Assembly (NCBI GenBank): GCA_033060915.1
Contig: CM065377.1
Span: 57,888,183 to 57,952,182, forward strand
DNA: 64,000 bases
Direction: 5' to 3'
DNA from: Euryodendron excelsum
Lineage: Eukaryota; Streptophyta; Magnoliopsida; Ericales; Pentaphylacaceae
Both the position numbers and the translations under genes were made by a program. Positions 46,800-62,869 of the stretch are shown here, in pieces (within the stretch, counting starts at the first letter, position 1; every line of letters begins with the position of its first letter). Below the pieces are notes generated by a model. That model worked only from the letters and a program-made list of their open reading frames with translations. It was not told the origin of the DNA and ran no database searches.

Positions 46800-47110
46800 A
46801 CACATTGGGGTGGATTCTCCACTTAACAAGAAAACTCCACTACTATATGGGATTGGTGAAACAAAAATGATGATTTCTCCAAGTGCATTAAATAATTTTT
46901 TTCATCAACTGGGCGCCGGTGTGCTAAGTCCAAAAAAATGCGGGCTGGGGTTGAGGAAATACAGAAACCAAAACCTTGCTTTCCTTTCTGAACTGGGTTG
47001 GAAGCTTATCTCAAAGGATCGATGACAACCTCTGGAGCAGAATTCTTAACAGAAAATATATGAATCAGACCTTTTTTCTTATTGCCCCACTCAAGCAGAG
47101 CTTTCCTTAT
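46800..47110 (+). pseudogene. LINE (non-LTR retrotransposon) RT C-terminal fragment
   Basis: In one frame: PKKCGLGLRKYRNQNLAFLS then ELGWKLISKD; after a frame change: DDNLWSRILNRKYM. This order (GGLGLR, NxAxLxKxxWxL, LWxxILxxKY) is diagnostic of the region after the RT domain in plant LINEs. It is about 100 codons long, frameshifted, and nothing else of a LINE is attached. Confidence 0.75.
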
Positions 47111-47350
47111 GTATTGTGTAAAGAAGTGTTGAAAATTGTGTTTTTACAATTTTTAACACTAAAAAAATAATTTATAGTGCTTTATACAATTAGACAAAAA
47201 TATGTTCATAATGTATCTTAGTCTGTAATATAATATAGTATAATATATTATATACAATATATAATAATGTATAATATATGTTGAGAAGGGACATTTTAAT
47301 AATTTCAACTCTCATCCCATATCTCTACGAGACCCACCTCTCCCTCCGGA

Positions 47351-47434
47351 ATAAAATAAAAACTAGTATGGGGTGTTAATAATTCAACCGGGACAAAATA
47401 AAAACTAGTATGGGGTGTTTATAATTCAAGTCGG
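47351..47434. repeat. Two-copy tandem repeat of about 42 bp
   Basis: Two adjacent copies share AAAATAAAAACTAGTATGGG followed by GTGTT and (A/T)ATAATTCAA, separated by CCGGGAC / GTCGGAC. They differ by three or four bases. Confidence 0.8.
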
Positions 47435-48153
47435 ACAATTAGTTCTGGCCTTATTGTGCAACTAAACATGGGACAATTCTGGACACCTTGTCCAGTCCCG
47501 GTCTGGACCAAAAATCAAACAATCCCAAAGAGCACGTATTAGCAGACCCAAAAACAAATGAGTTGTGACTGATGGTACTAAAATTTTTCTATCATATGAT
47601 TGGCGGTGCAGAACCAATTATAGTTACCAAAATAAAAAACAAAAGCAAAAAATGTTACAAAAAACACAGTCAAAAAATACAAAAACAAAAAAGAAGCAAA
47701 AAACAATTAAATAACTTAATAAAAATCTTATTGAGAAGCTTTTGTGAAACTCAAGTTTCCAAAATATTTTTTCCAAATTTCTTAAAAATTTCTGTTAAGT
47801 ATTAAAAAAGTTTCCTAAACATTTCTCAAAAGTTTGTAAAACTTTTTCCAAGAGTTTCCTATATGTTTTTCCAAGATTTTGAAACAAATTTCATATTGAT
47901 ACCGGATTCTCCCTCCCAAATGAGTTTTCCTACAACTATGGGACCAATCCTCTGCCTCAGAGTCACCCAAACATCAAAGTAATGATCTGGGAGAGGTGAA
48001 AGATATCATCAATGAACATGGGGAGTGGGGATACCACTGCTATTTAAGTTGTCTTTCTATACCCCCCATGATGTGGAAAACACAAGGAAAATTCACAATA
48101 CCGAAACATGTCTTTCCTAATACCAAACAGTGGAAAGGTAATCCCAGTGTTTT

Positions 48154-48182
48154 TCTTCTTCTTCTTCTTCTTCTTCTTCTTC
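48154..48182. repeat. (CTT)n microsatellite
   Basis: About nine perfect CTT units. They create a poly-leucine run in an open frame that I do not consider a gene. Confidence 0.9.
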
Positions 48183-48815
48183 ATCGGCTTAAAAAACCAT
48201 TACTGTTGTCAATGACTACCATCAACTTTGGAATTGAAACAGATATGGAGAATGGTAGTTCCTCGAAAGCTGAAAACTTTTATATGGATTTCACATTCAT
48301 AGCAAGCTCCTCACAAATCAAATGAGAACTATGAGGTAATTTCATTTGAAAAAATCCCTAGACTGATCAAGGGGCACTTTCCTACGGCATTATAAATATG
48401 GCAACTCAAAGGGCAATCCTGCGCCAGGTGAATTCAGAGATTAACAGGCATGAGAGAAATGGCTACTACGAGAAGCTAGAGAATTGCACGAGTCTAGAAA
48501 TAGTGAATCACCATCAACATCATTTCACAAAGCAGTACACAATTTAAAACATGCAGAGAAATAGGTGCACATGCATACTTCTGAAACTTGGACAATTGAC
48601 AAGCTACAAACAAGTTAACTGCTAGTCTCACAAAACTTTTGTTTCTTCTAAACCACAGAAAGCACAAATCCTTTGCCAAAGTGATGTCAAATGCTACATA
48701 TTAGTTTCAACCATGAAAATTGACTTCCATCTCAAATCAAAAGTGACAATTCAAATTGAGAGTGCCAACCACTGCCAAAAAGAACAATGGTTTTACTTGG
48801 ACGAGAAAAACAAGC

Positions 48816-52465
<3,650 letters not shown>

Positions 52466-52528
52466 GGTTTCGAGCAGTTGAGACTGGTAACACAGAGAGA
52501 GAGATGGCTCCTTCGTTATCAACTTCGA

Positions 52529-52590
52529 AAACCCTAGAGGAGAGAAACTGGTTTTAGCTGCGCTTTATACGTAGAGATGGACTAGGGTTT
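52529..52590 (-). promoter_or_regulatory. RPS14 promoter: TATA and two telo boxes
   Basis: On the gene strand TATAAAG lies at 52569-52563, about 100 bp before the ATG. AAACCCTA lies just upstream at 52590-52583. A second telo box in the opposite orientation (AAACCCTAG on plus, 52529-52537) lies in the leader. AAACCCTA telo boxes are established cis-elements of plant ribosomal-protein and translation-factor promoters. Confidence 0.75.
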
Positions 52591-52599
52591 TACACAGGG

Positions 52600-54670
52600 A
52601 AGAAAAAATCGAAATTCCTAAAAATAACCCATAGTCTCCTCGAAATTGTAAAAAGGCACCCCATGTTGCTGATTATTCAACATTTTTCCCTTTTTTGGGT
52701 TGGGGGGGGCAATAATGTTATGGGGTTTTAAGGAGTAAGAAGATTAATAGGAGCCAGCCAGGGAAAAGATTCACACCTTCTTTTTTATTTTTTTTGTACT
52801 TCGGAAACAACCACACTTGCCTTTCTCTTTTCGACTCTAACGCACCCACTGCCTTTGCTATTGGCGTTAAATATTACAAGTTGACCCATTATACTCTAAA
52901 TCGTAAATTCAATTCTATTATTTAGATTGGTAGAAAGAGGTCAAGGGATTTATATTTCATGTAAAAAAATACTCAATTCTTAGCTTTAGATAAGTGTGTA
53001 AAACTTCACCTAGGCTTCTCAATTTAAAACAGGAGTAAAGTAAGAGTGTATCACTTGTAATATAGACACTAGCTTATTCGAGTTTGCTTTGTTGCATGAA
53101 GCATTCTGAGAGGAATTCACTATTTTGGTGTTGGTCACTCTATGAATAGCGGCTTACTTTAGTGATTCAAGCCTCACGAGACTGGTAAATTATGGATGTT
53201 TTTCAGACTCTAGAGGAGTTTACTCACTAGTGGTGAGTCCAAATGGCCTCTGCTTTGGACAAACTCTCCAATCTCAACAACATAAAAAAAAAAAAAAAAA
53301 AAAAGGTAGTGCAATTATAAATAAAACCTCAATTAAATCTAACATAAGATTAAAGCATTTCTACAAAGCTTACCCCATATAGGAATACATATAAATACAT
53401 ACACACCTATATAGTACATTGTATATGATCTTATGAGGTAACTATTTAGATGACTTATTACAAGCAAATAAAGGAGTTATGCAGTGTCCGTAATACTAAT
53501 CCGTATGTAGTTTCAAGATTGCTGCTCCCAATGAGGTTCATTATAAAGCGACTTCCGTAGCCATTGCTTCAATGTTTATATATGATTGGAAGTTTCTTAT
53601 GAAAGAAAAGTTGCTTTTAGCTTGTTGCCCATGCCGCAAAACCGAAGCCCAGGATTTACTTTAAGCAGATTTGATCGATCTTACTATTTTTTTATTTTGG
53701 GTTATGCCGTTAAGTGTGTCAAACCAGCTTATGCGTATCTCAATGAATCTCCTCTTCGATCTGGTTCAATCTGATCAAAGACAAGACATTCATGTAAAGA
53801 CTAAGAAATTCATTAGAGATAAAAATTTTGCATCTTGGCCCCAAAAAAAATTTTAAATTTAAACTCAAAACGACTAAATTTACAACTTGTACCTATCTCC
53901 ATTAGGCTACCACCGCTTATGGTTAATTTGATCAATCTTATGGGATATGAAAATACAACTCTTGGAAACTTACTCATTATACCCCTGGAACCATTAAACC
54001 CAAAATTTCAGAATAAAAAACTCATTTAATCAACGATACATCTATCTATATATCTATGTTTTATATTATTATGAAGCAAACGCTTAGAAGTTTAGTAAAA
54101 CTCATTTACTAAAGTTTTTTTTAAGCCGGTCATAATTACAATTTCTCAAAACAGCCACACCATGTCAGTGTATGAGATTAGTGGGAGTACACACCTTGCG
54201 TGTACTGCCACTTCTAGTATTATAAACATACACAATTGGTTTCATAAATGTTTGTTAATTGGCCTGACTAACTAAAGTGCCACATAGTTTTCTATATCCT
54301 CAATTGACTCCATTGAAAAGATTTAATCCATTTGTCACTAGAAAACCTAGTTTTGGCATTTGGCTAAAAGCCTGAATACCAGTGTCCTTGAGCCTCTATT
54401 GAAGCGTTCTATCAAACACTTTTAAAAATCAAGTGAAAATGGAAACATACTCATTTTTTTAACTTAAAAGCAAATGATTGCTTAAACCAGGTAACATTGA
54501 GACAAACCATTAAAATTATACCAATCTGAAGGAACCCATAAAAGAGAGGTCTATCGAATCAAAAGCTCCATCAAATTTATTAAAACATACTTCATTTTAT
54601 TTGTTTTCATGATACATGGGATGAACAAAACATGAGTTGGGGTGTCACTGCATTGCGAGTAAAAAAAAAG
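52600..54670. other. Intergenic region upstream of RPS14
   Basis: No gene was recognised. A poly(A) run lies at 53283-53304 and small AT-rich stretches are scattered. Short open frames at 53586-54029 show no family signature and overlap one another. The 3' end of the LARP6 transcript probably lies to the right of this region. Confidence 0.5.
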
Positions 54671-54674
54671 AAAC

Positions 54675-54870
54675 CCCAAGAGATTAGGGGTGGCCAAGGC
54701 CTGGGCTTAAGGTTTGCTCACTCTAGGATCTCAAGTTCAAAATCTTTTAAATGGTATCAACTTCTTGAGACCAACCCAGTGTTTTTGCTCGAACAACTAC
54801 CCTATTCGTGTGGAATAAGAGAGGCTAGTCCCATGATTAATTGTGGTGCCTGCAAACTAGTCCAAACACC
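54675..54870 (+). mobile_element. Probable tRNA-derived SINE remnant
   Basis: The sequence GGCCAAGGCCTGGGCTTAAG, TTTGCTCACTCTAGGATCTC and AAGTTCAAAATC resembles the A-box region and the B box (GGTTCGAATCC consensus) of tRNA-derived plant SINEs, followed by a body ending in ACTAGTCCAAACACC. The boxes are decayed and I could not find a clear target duplication or tail, so this is a moderate call. Confidence 0.4.
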
Positions 54871-56037
54871 AGTTCATCCAAAAATAAACACAGTACAGAA
54901 CAGACACGGGGTTGTATAGCAATATTCAATATATTACAACAAAGCAAAGGAGAATATTCATAAATAGAATAGAAAAAAAGAAACAATTGGTTGATCACTG
55001 AATCAAACCCCACAAAAACGCGCCTCTAAGATTATATATTTACAAGAATAGATGCATACTCTATAAGAATGTACCTTCGGAAAGAACCTACAACATGGCA
55101 ATATTTACACTTCTTCAAACATGGCAATATATGTATTTAAATAACCAATAAACACAAACGTTACAAAATGATATTCATCTATGTAGAATATTCACATACA
55201 AGTGCTCAGTGGCTGCAGGGAAAGAAACTCACTGATTCTACATCAGTACTAAATAAATATAGACATTCCTCAATTTTGTTTCTACCTACACCGCAAAGAT
55301 ATCCTCCAACAGAAGCAGCAATAGCTAATGCCACCAATTTTTTTTGTGCAACCTCTGAATGAACAGAATGCAGAAAGTTAAAGTAAATAGATCAAGGAGA
55401 TTCCAGTTATACTATTGAGCACTCTTCATTACAGAATTTTGCACGTCTTTCAGCCAGGCCAGATCAATTCCGGACTAAGTCAATCTCATATGACAGTCGG
55501 TTGATCATCAAACAGTCCATACAATTCAGAGTCTGTCAAGATGCAGAGTAGTTGCATGTACCAATTAAGAACAACTATTTACACAAAATTGAAAAGATAG
55601 ACCCATCGGGGAAAGTGTTTTCCAGCCACTTCCCTCTCATTTTCTTTTTTAAACCAAACAGGGGAAAGAAACCACTTTCCCTTCCATTTCTCTGTCATTT
55701 CCTTTCCCTTCCACAAGTTCCAAACAGGCTGTAAGCCGCACATCTTATACTAGGATGCAAGAAGTTGCACATTACTAACTCAAATGTGGTTGAAGATTAA
55801 CCTCAGGTACATTTTACACAAAATTTCACACAAACCAGAAAGTGTTCATGTATTACTTTCTCCAACACTCGAGCTCATTCGCAAATTGACAGCAGCACAA
55901 AAGTAGGCAATTTCAACACATAGTTGAGAGTAAGCAGATGCAATAACAAAACTCTCACTCGATTTAATCAACCCGTGCAAATAATTGAACTACTTAAGGC
56001 ACAAGAATCACCAATTATCTGCACAGTTAATCACAAA
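54871..56037. other. Probable 3' UTR and downstream region of LARP6
   Basis: No coding region. It contains a C/T-rich stretch at about 55620-55730 (CACTTTCCCTTCC-like words) and otherwise AT-rich sequence. The part adjacent to 56038 should be the 3' UTR of the minus-strand LARP6 gene. I could not fix the polyadenylation site. Confidence 0.4.
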
Positions 56038-58429
56038 CTAAATTTGAATGGAAGCCGGAGGCCGACCACGTCCCATTGTAAATCCTCTTGTTCCGTCAGG
56101 CATTCTAGGGCCCGGAGGTGGCTTTGAGGGTTCACTCCCATGACTATAAGAAACCATTCCGTGGCCTAAGATTATTTATTTTTTCAAGAAAAAATTAAAC
56201 GAGTTAGTTTGATGAATGGAGACGGTCCAAGGAGAAAATAAATAAATAAATAAAAGCAAAAATTGTGGTTTGCTTAGTACCCTGCCCGTTAGTGCCATGA
56301 TATCTCTGTCCCCTTCCCTGTCTTCGGTTTCGACCCTTGTAAACGTTTTTCTCCTTTGATAAATGCTCTCCATCCTGTAATGAAGCAGGCACAAGAGAAA
56401 TAAACATATATTCAAGCTTCTAACATTAGTTCCTCTTTCCAAAAACATTTTATAGACAACATCATATCATTCATCTATTTTATGGATGCATCTACTAAAA
56501 TGGAAGAATGGATGGTTCCATTTGTTTTAATCTTCGAGAACTTAATAATAAGATTGAACAACAGCCAGTTCCCTGCATGGCCAATTGTGTTTCTTTTGTG
56601 TTGTTGGTCAATATTATGTTCTTAGAGGCCAATGTAAATAGAATTATAAATTTAAGGCTCAAAAAAGAATCTATATATATATATATATGTAATAACATTC
56701 ATTCTATATAAGATGCAAATTACTAACCTCTTCGTCGTGCATGTCATCATGGTGCTCACTTAAATAGTTGTTCTCATTTCCAGCTGGATCAGATGCCTGA
56801 ACATTGCTATTCTTCTCAGAATCCATTCCTCTCCAGGCTTTCTTTTTCGGTACATGTTTTACCTGTAGCAGAATATGAGAAACTAAATTCTTGCCTATTA
56901 TTCCTAAGATTGGAACACAAGTTGGCGAGGCCAATTACCACTCGCTTGAGAAGCTTAACCCGCATGCCATATCTCCAATCTCGTTCATCATTTAACATTA
57001 CCACCTGATCCATCCACCATTAACAAAGATATGTAAATTCCTTGCAATTCATTCCTATATCATAAACGAAGTGGACTAGAAATAAGGACAGACTTCACAC
57101 TCACAGCTTTCTCAGCAGCCTCCAGAGTCTCATACTCCACGAGGGCGTGCAACTGCAAACAGAAACCCGAGTGACATATTAATTGGCTAGTGAAATTTCA
57201 CTGAAATTACAGGATTCAATTCATATATTACATGCCAAATTAGCAACCCAACCAACAGCCAGCTGACAAATTTTTAACCACCTCTTTCACGATGACTAAT
57301 GAATCAGCCAAAGCAGGCAGGCTGAAATAAAGATATTCAAATAACATGGCAAACATCACCAACTGGAACTATGTTACCCATGCCCTTCTAAAATGTATGA
57401 AGCACCGTGTTGGATACTCAACACTTCGACTAAGACAGTTGGGTAAGAGTATGGGATATGTGTCCGACATGTATTGTTGGAATATTCACCCAAGAAAAAT
57501 ATTGAGTTACTTGAGTTTACCATATAAATATGCATAGAACTCCTATATGACACGGAAAATGCTTTATAGCACCTTCCAACACTATTTAATCCTACAAAAT
57601 AAAATAAGTATAATAAAAAAAAATTAATGTTTTGTTGTATCCCCGTGTCTTTATACATAGAAACTACATGAATCGGACACTTAAACAAATCTTTGCACCC
57701 GACACTTGTACCCGAGTCCATGCAATATAGATTGGGAATGTAGGCATCTTCTAGGGCTTTATCTCGGAAAGCATAAGAGGAAGCAAAATCCTTTAAATCA
57801 GGTTATTTTCTCGAGTACTTCCAAGCACTTTCTTTTATCCTTAAGCCATCTTCGTAGGCTTTGCTTGGTTCTTACAAACCCACCCACCCCTCCAAAAAAA
57901 AAAAAATCCAAAAGACAGAAACAGTGTTTAATTCCGTATGGGCTTTTAGCATTTTCGAGGTATTTCCTGAGAGCAAACCAAAAGCCAAAGCAACCAAGAA
58001 TTTTGTAAGCAAGACTGCCATCCAAAAAAAAAAAAAGGGATTGTGGGGGGGGGGGGGGGTGGGGAAGGTGTTGTTCAAACTAAGAACTGATATGAACACA
58101 GGACAACATGACGTACACACTGACACGGCAAATTTTCAAATGACCATCCTATCAAACTAATTTTCCCCAAAATCGGCCTATAAGTATACAGAAAATTCTT
58201 CAAGCTTAGGACAAAAGAAACTAGTAACAGTTAATTATCAATGAACTTGCAGAGTACGAACATCATCACAGAGAGAGAGAGAGAGAGAAGGAAAAGAAAT
58301 AAGGCAAATTAAAGGAGTTCTAATGTGTCTTGCAAATTTAAAAACTATATGTGCATGCCTTAAAGATGGTCTTTATAGCATGGAAATTCATGAAAAACTA
58401 AATCAGGCTATGAATATCGAGAACAAAGC

Positions 58430-58485
<56 letters not shown>

Positions 58486-59737
58486 TTTTTATAACAGGGG
58501 TATCCCCACCTTCGATAGGATTAATCCCTTGTAGGGAGCTAGCGCAACAACCCACCGCCACAACTCCCCACTTAAATCACGAGTTTAATCCCAGGGGGAA
58601 TCAAACCCGAGACCATGCACTTCACCACACAGTCCCTTGCTAGCCCTTACCACTGACCCACCTCGTGGGTGGCAAGAACAAAGCATATTAATGTCACCAA
58701 TCATAAAGTCTGCAGATATTCAAGCAACACAAAACCCTTATTCTCATGAATAGGTACATCCCACCATGTTTCCTTCAAAAACTTTAAAAAAAGGTCACCG
58801 AAATTAAGGAATTATTACAAAACCAGACAAAAATGTCTCAAGTTTTAGCAAGAAAACCAACAAGCTAGCAAATGTTAGAGAAGTATTTTACCTTACCACT
58901 TAGCAGCTTCTCCACTATCGTGTGCTTTGTTGGCTCTCTAACAGCATGTGGATCATGGATGCAAATATTCTTTATGCTGGAATTACAATATCATCCTACG
59001 GCTGTTAAGTACACTAACTGAAGAGAGAACAAATCACTGACACGGCCTGATGAAAAGGAAATCAGGAAAAATAACATACTTTCCAGCTTCACCAAATACT
59101 CTCTGAATATTTTCTGTTGAATGATCCTCTGGTAGATTTTCTACTAAAACAGTGCATAACTAAGGTCCATCAATTAGATGCTAAAACTTCTCAAAAAATA
59201 AATCACTGTGAAAACATCAAGTTCCACATATATACCTTCGGATCCACGGCCTCAGTCACTGGAAGGGGATGAAGTCGCCTCACCTTCTTGCTATTCGAGC
59301 TTAAAAGCTGCAGTTACCAAGAAAAGAGAGTCATGTGTAAGCCTTTTAACCATGTAGAGAGAGAGAGAGAGAGAGAACAAACAGGAGACTAAAAACAAAA
59401 AGTTAAAAAAAAAAACATAAAGACTGTTAAACTCATATCAAGAAGTGTATGTTCCATTGTTTGTCTGTAGCTCACCCCCACCCACCCACCCACCCACCCA
59501 CCCAGACACAACAACAAACCCCAAAAACCAAAAAAAAAAAAAAGAAAAAAAAAGAAAAGAAAAGAAAATATGCACAAGTAAGCCGAGGAATACGAGAAAC
59601 AAATGAAAAAAAAAATGTCTCAAAAGAAAATAAATATCTTACAAGTGAAGAAGATTCCTTGAGTGCAGCAACTATTAAAGATCTGTCTTGAGTGAGCTTT
59701 TTCATTTTCCTAAAAGAAGCAATAACGGCAATGGGAA
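56038..59737 (-). CDS. LARP6: La-related protein 6 (LARP6-type RNA-binding protein), 3' nine exons
   Basis: Nine GT-AG exons in phase: 59643-59737, 59236-59307, 59080-59159, 58892-58976, 57105-57152, 56939-57004, 56728-56862, 56281-56374 and 56038-56165 (stop TAG at 56038). They encode 266 residues. In order they show the C-terminal edge of the La motif (VIASFRKMKKLTQDRSLIVA), the linker KKVRRLHPLPVTEAVDP, the RRM-like domain (CTVLVENLPEDHSTENIQRV, LHALVEYETLEAAEKA, WRYGMRVKLLKR), an acidic/basic linker (KKKAWRGMDSEKN), an Arg/Gly-rich stretch (GRNRRQGRGQRYHGTNGQG), and the C-terminal SUZ-C motif PPPGPRMPDGTRGFTMGRG. LARP6 proteins bind RNA through the La motif plus RRM and act in mRNA translation and stability. 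The first visible exon begins in phase 2, so an upstream exon with the main La motif is required. I do not find it before 64000. Confidence 0.93.
57380..57735 (-). repeat. Dispersed repeat, copy 1 (LARP6 intron)
   Basis: Shares with 62870-63245, in opposite orientation, the words GGACATGTATTGTTG (as GACATGTATTGTTGG), GAGTTTACCATAT, AAATGCTTTATAGCACCTT, TCGGACACTTAA and GACACTTGTA. The repeat is rich in CGGACA/TGTCCG motifs near both ends. No coding capacity; it is probably a non-autonomous element whose class I cannot fix. Confidence 0.75.
58434..58674 (-). mobile_element. tRNA-derived SINE with 14-bp target duplication
   Basis: On the minus strand the head reads CACGAGGTGGGTCAGTGGTA, with an A-box-like GGTCAGTGGTAAGG, and about 45 bp later a B-box-like GGTTTGATTCC. 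The body follows (GGGATTAATCCTATCGAAGG). The 3' end (on plus, left end) passes into a (TA)n(TG)n(TA)n tract at 58431-58486 as a simple-repeat tail. The direct repeat AGAACAAAGCATAT flanks both sides (58420-58433 and 58675-58688). A 14-bp duplication, Pol III boxes and a simple-repeat tail together identify a LINE-mobilised SINE. It sits in the LARP6 intron between exons 58892-58976 and 57105-57152. Confidence 0.85.
59477..59505. repeat. (CACC)n tetranucleotide tract in LARP6 intron
   Basis: About seven tandem CCCA units are followed by an A-rich stretch to 59570. On the gene strand it is a (GGGT)n tract followed by T-rich sequence, between two LARP6 exons. A (GA)n tract lies nearby at 59356-59377. 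Confidence 0.85.
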
Positions 59738-60313
59738 CTGCAAAAACCAGCAATCCATTTATTTTCCCTGTAACTTCTTAACGAAACATATGTGAACAAA
59801 TATCTACACAAGAAAATAAAATTGGTAAACCAAAGTGTATAAAAAAAGAATACTAAAAGGATGACAATACCTTATACTACACTAGCCATGGACCTCCACT
59901 CTCAAGAAAATTGGAAGCAGCAAGCACAAAAGTTCCTTATAACCAAAAGAACAGTTCCACAATGCTCCCCTCAACCACTTCCAATAACAAACCTAACTCT
60001 AAATCTTTCCTAATATTCTAGCTCCTCTATACAGTTGGGCTGTAAACGTGAGAAGCAACTCGAGTTCAACATATGGTCAGCTCATTTAAGAGCATCCAAA
60101 CAAAGCGGGCTTGAGCATGAACATAAACTCACTTCAGAAACAAGCCAAGCTCAAGCAACCTTGGGCTTGGTTTGGTTTGGCTCACAAGCATATTAAAACA
60201 TAATAAAATGGTATTATCACTGACATTTATGCCTTTACTTCCTGAATGCAGAGAACTCTGTCACCCACCTTAAAAGAAGCCATGACAAAGTTAAATCCTG
60301 ATCATCCAGGCAA

Positions 60314-61025
60314 GGATCAAAATTTCGTTTTGAAGGGTCGTTTTGGAAACATGATGGAAACAGAGAAAAATTTGGAAACATTACTTAAAGTCCATTAATT
60401 TGTAACTTTAATGCTAATATATCAATAATAGAATATGATTGAGGGGTATATATTAATTTCAACTAGATAAATTGCAATAAATTGAAATATAATTCCATCC
60501 AATATCACCTTACCTTTTTTTTTGGTAGGCTGTGAAGTTATAGAATACCATATAATACAAAATAAGTATTTCACAGTATTTATACTTATATTATTAAGAT
60601 TATACTTGTAACTATTATTATAGTCTAACATGGTGTTAATATAACAAATTAGTATACAAGTCCTAGACTAGCTAGCCCAAACATTATAATCTGAATATAA
60701 TGCTTTATATTTAACATTGTACTATACATATAATAATTGATGTTTAATATTTTTTTAGGGAGTGGCATATTATAATTACTAAGATGCAATAAAAAAATAT
60801 AAAATTAAAACATTTATTTTTTTAAAAAAAAATTAAATAAATTAACAAAGATAATATTTAACGTATGTGTGACATTTAGGTGGATATATAATGCTTTAAT
60901 GTAACTATTATATATTTATTTACAACATTTAAATAATTTAATATAGGTTTTATTAATCAAAATTAGAACCAAAAAGGAAGGCTATCTAACGAGAGTCTCC
61001 AGACTCCAAGAGTTCGACTAACGAT

Positions 61026-61063
<38 letters not shown>

Positions 61064-61244
61064 AGGTGCACAACTGCGACGAAGGAGATCTGGTTCAGAC
61101 GAACCAAAAAATCGAACAAGATGAGGAAGAAGACCTGGTTCCTGGCCCAGATATGACCTATGCACCCTCCGATTGAATCAATTTTCAGCCTTCGACCTCT
61201 GAAAGCCCTCTCTTGCCCAGGTTCTTCTCTCTGTCTCAATCGTA

Positions 61245-61286
<42 letters not shown>

Positions 61287-61503
61287 CTTTTTTCTTTACT
61301 GTAGTCTCAGAGTTGATGGAAACCATGTTGACGCAATCCTGGAATTTTGATCGAAACCATGTTTTTTCGCTCGAAACACACCGAAACTGAGTCGTTTCCT
61401 TCGAAACCCTGGAATTTAGGAATTCCTTCACTGTTTCACTTCGTTTCCAGTGAAGCCAAAATGTTTCAGCTGTTTTGTAGGAAACGAAATGAAATTTTGA
61501 TCC
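60314..61503. mobile_element. MULE-like non-autonomous element with cargo
   Basis: The ends are inverted repeats GGATCAAAATTTC (60314-60326 and, inverted, 61491-61503). Outside them lies an 11-bp direct repeat CATCCAGG(C/T)AA at 60303-60313 and 61507-61517, the right copy being 3 bp away from the TIR. Target duplications of 9-11 bp are typical of Mutator-like elements. The left half is very AT-rich. The right half (60950-61440) is GC-richer with gene-like words and two complementary microsatellites, (GA)n at 61028-61058 and (TC)n at 61247-61283. No transposase is visible. The right half could be captured host sequence; that is inference. Confidence 0.5.
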
Positions 61504-62869
61504 ATGCATCCAGGTAACAATATGTTATCCTATAATACCTTGTAATGAATTTAGTAAAGCTGCAAATTGTTAGTTGGATATGACAACCCAGACTCTAGTG
61601 GCAAGAAGTCTGTCTTTCATTTGGACAGAAATATTCTTTAAGCCCATCTGTATATATTGTCTAACCCCTTAGATCACTAAGACAAAATGATGCAAGATGA
61701 GACGAGAAAGAAAATAGGAAAATAGAATAGAGAAAAGACGATAAACAGAAAAAAGAGGCAGACAAAGAGAAGAAAAGATCGAGGAGAAGTGGGGACAAGA
61801 TCCTAGCGAAAGAAACCCAAGAGGGAGAGAAGCAATATTCTGCAATATTCAATATTCAATCAACAACGCCAAAACTGAATCTTCCCACACAACGTGACAT
61901 ATTTATACTACAAATATGACAATATCCAATGTACATGGTTTTAGATATCCCTTCATGCTTGTTTCTTATCACTCCCTTGTCTCCTCCAGAAAGGAAAGTA
62001 TTTATCTATTTCACAAAGCCCCAAAAAATTTAAATAGAAAAAGGAAACCAATGAAGGCTGACTATAATGCTCACATAACAAATAAGCATGCCAACTAGTG
62101 AGATTTCCACAGTAAACCACCCATTATTTTCCCAAATGAAACAAGGTACACGCGCTTCTTCTCTAAAGAAAATCTAAAGTAATTTTGGACCTTCACTAAC
62201 ATCCAACAGAAGAAAAAAAAGTCTCAAGATAATTTCCTCTAGTTGTCTGACAAATACAAACTTTCCTAAATTTGACAAACTAAGGCAGCCTTCTAGTTTC
62301 AGTAGCATTTATATACCAACTTCCCACTCTGGAACTCCATTAACAAGCATACATATAACTTTCATCATTTTAAGCCATGGAATGAAGTACAAGTGATGAT
62401 GCAATAAACTAGTAAGTACTGTAGTACAACTAAATGGATATGAGGCGAATAAAATTATTATCCCAGGCCAAGAAAAGTGGGCTTTTTGAAATAGAAATCC
62501 CAAAAATTGGTGTATCAAACCAGAGGAACAAATTCAGCAAGTCCACCAATTATACTAATGTAAAACAATGTGTTTAGATAGTAAACAGATATGAGGTGAA
62601 TTAGCAATGGCTGCACATCAAGGTATATCAAGAAGCTCATTGGTTAATAAATTACACGCTTGTAAATACAAATAAAAACAATACACATATTTATGATGAA
62701 TCCCATAGAATTCATTAACTATTAAATTAGACGATGAGATTCACACCCCTAGCCACATCCCTCCTTTGAAGAGTGCAATTTCAACAAATGGAAAATTTTA
62801 ACTGGAGACTGTCAGATTTGTTTTATCAAGGTCCATCCATCATAATATAACCTTTGTGACATGGACTGG

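Larger units (their letters stand above)
47111..48815. other. Intergenic region between LINE fragment and RPS14
   Basis: No gene. It holds AT-rich sequence, a two-copy tandem repeat of about 42 bp at 47351-47434 (shared core AAACTAGTATGGGGTGTT), a (CTT)n tract at 48154-48182, and a C/T-rich stretch. An open frame spanning the (CTT)n tract (47996-48325) has no homology signature. The part adjacent to 48816 is probably the 3' UTR of RPS14. Confidence 0.5.

Noticed and set aside
47996..48325. 109-codon ORF with a poly-leucine run
   Set aside because: The run is a (CTT)n microsatellite. The rest has no domain, no intron/exon signals and no homology I recognise.
58323..58643. Plus-strand ORF with a (CV)n run
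   Set aside because: It reads through the TG microsatellite and the antisense of the SINE.
61018..61509. Minus-strand ORF of 163 codons with (RE)n/(SL)n runs
   Set aside because: It is driven by the (GA)n and (TC)n tracts and lies within the MULE-like element. No protein family was recognised.
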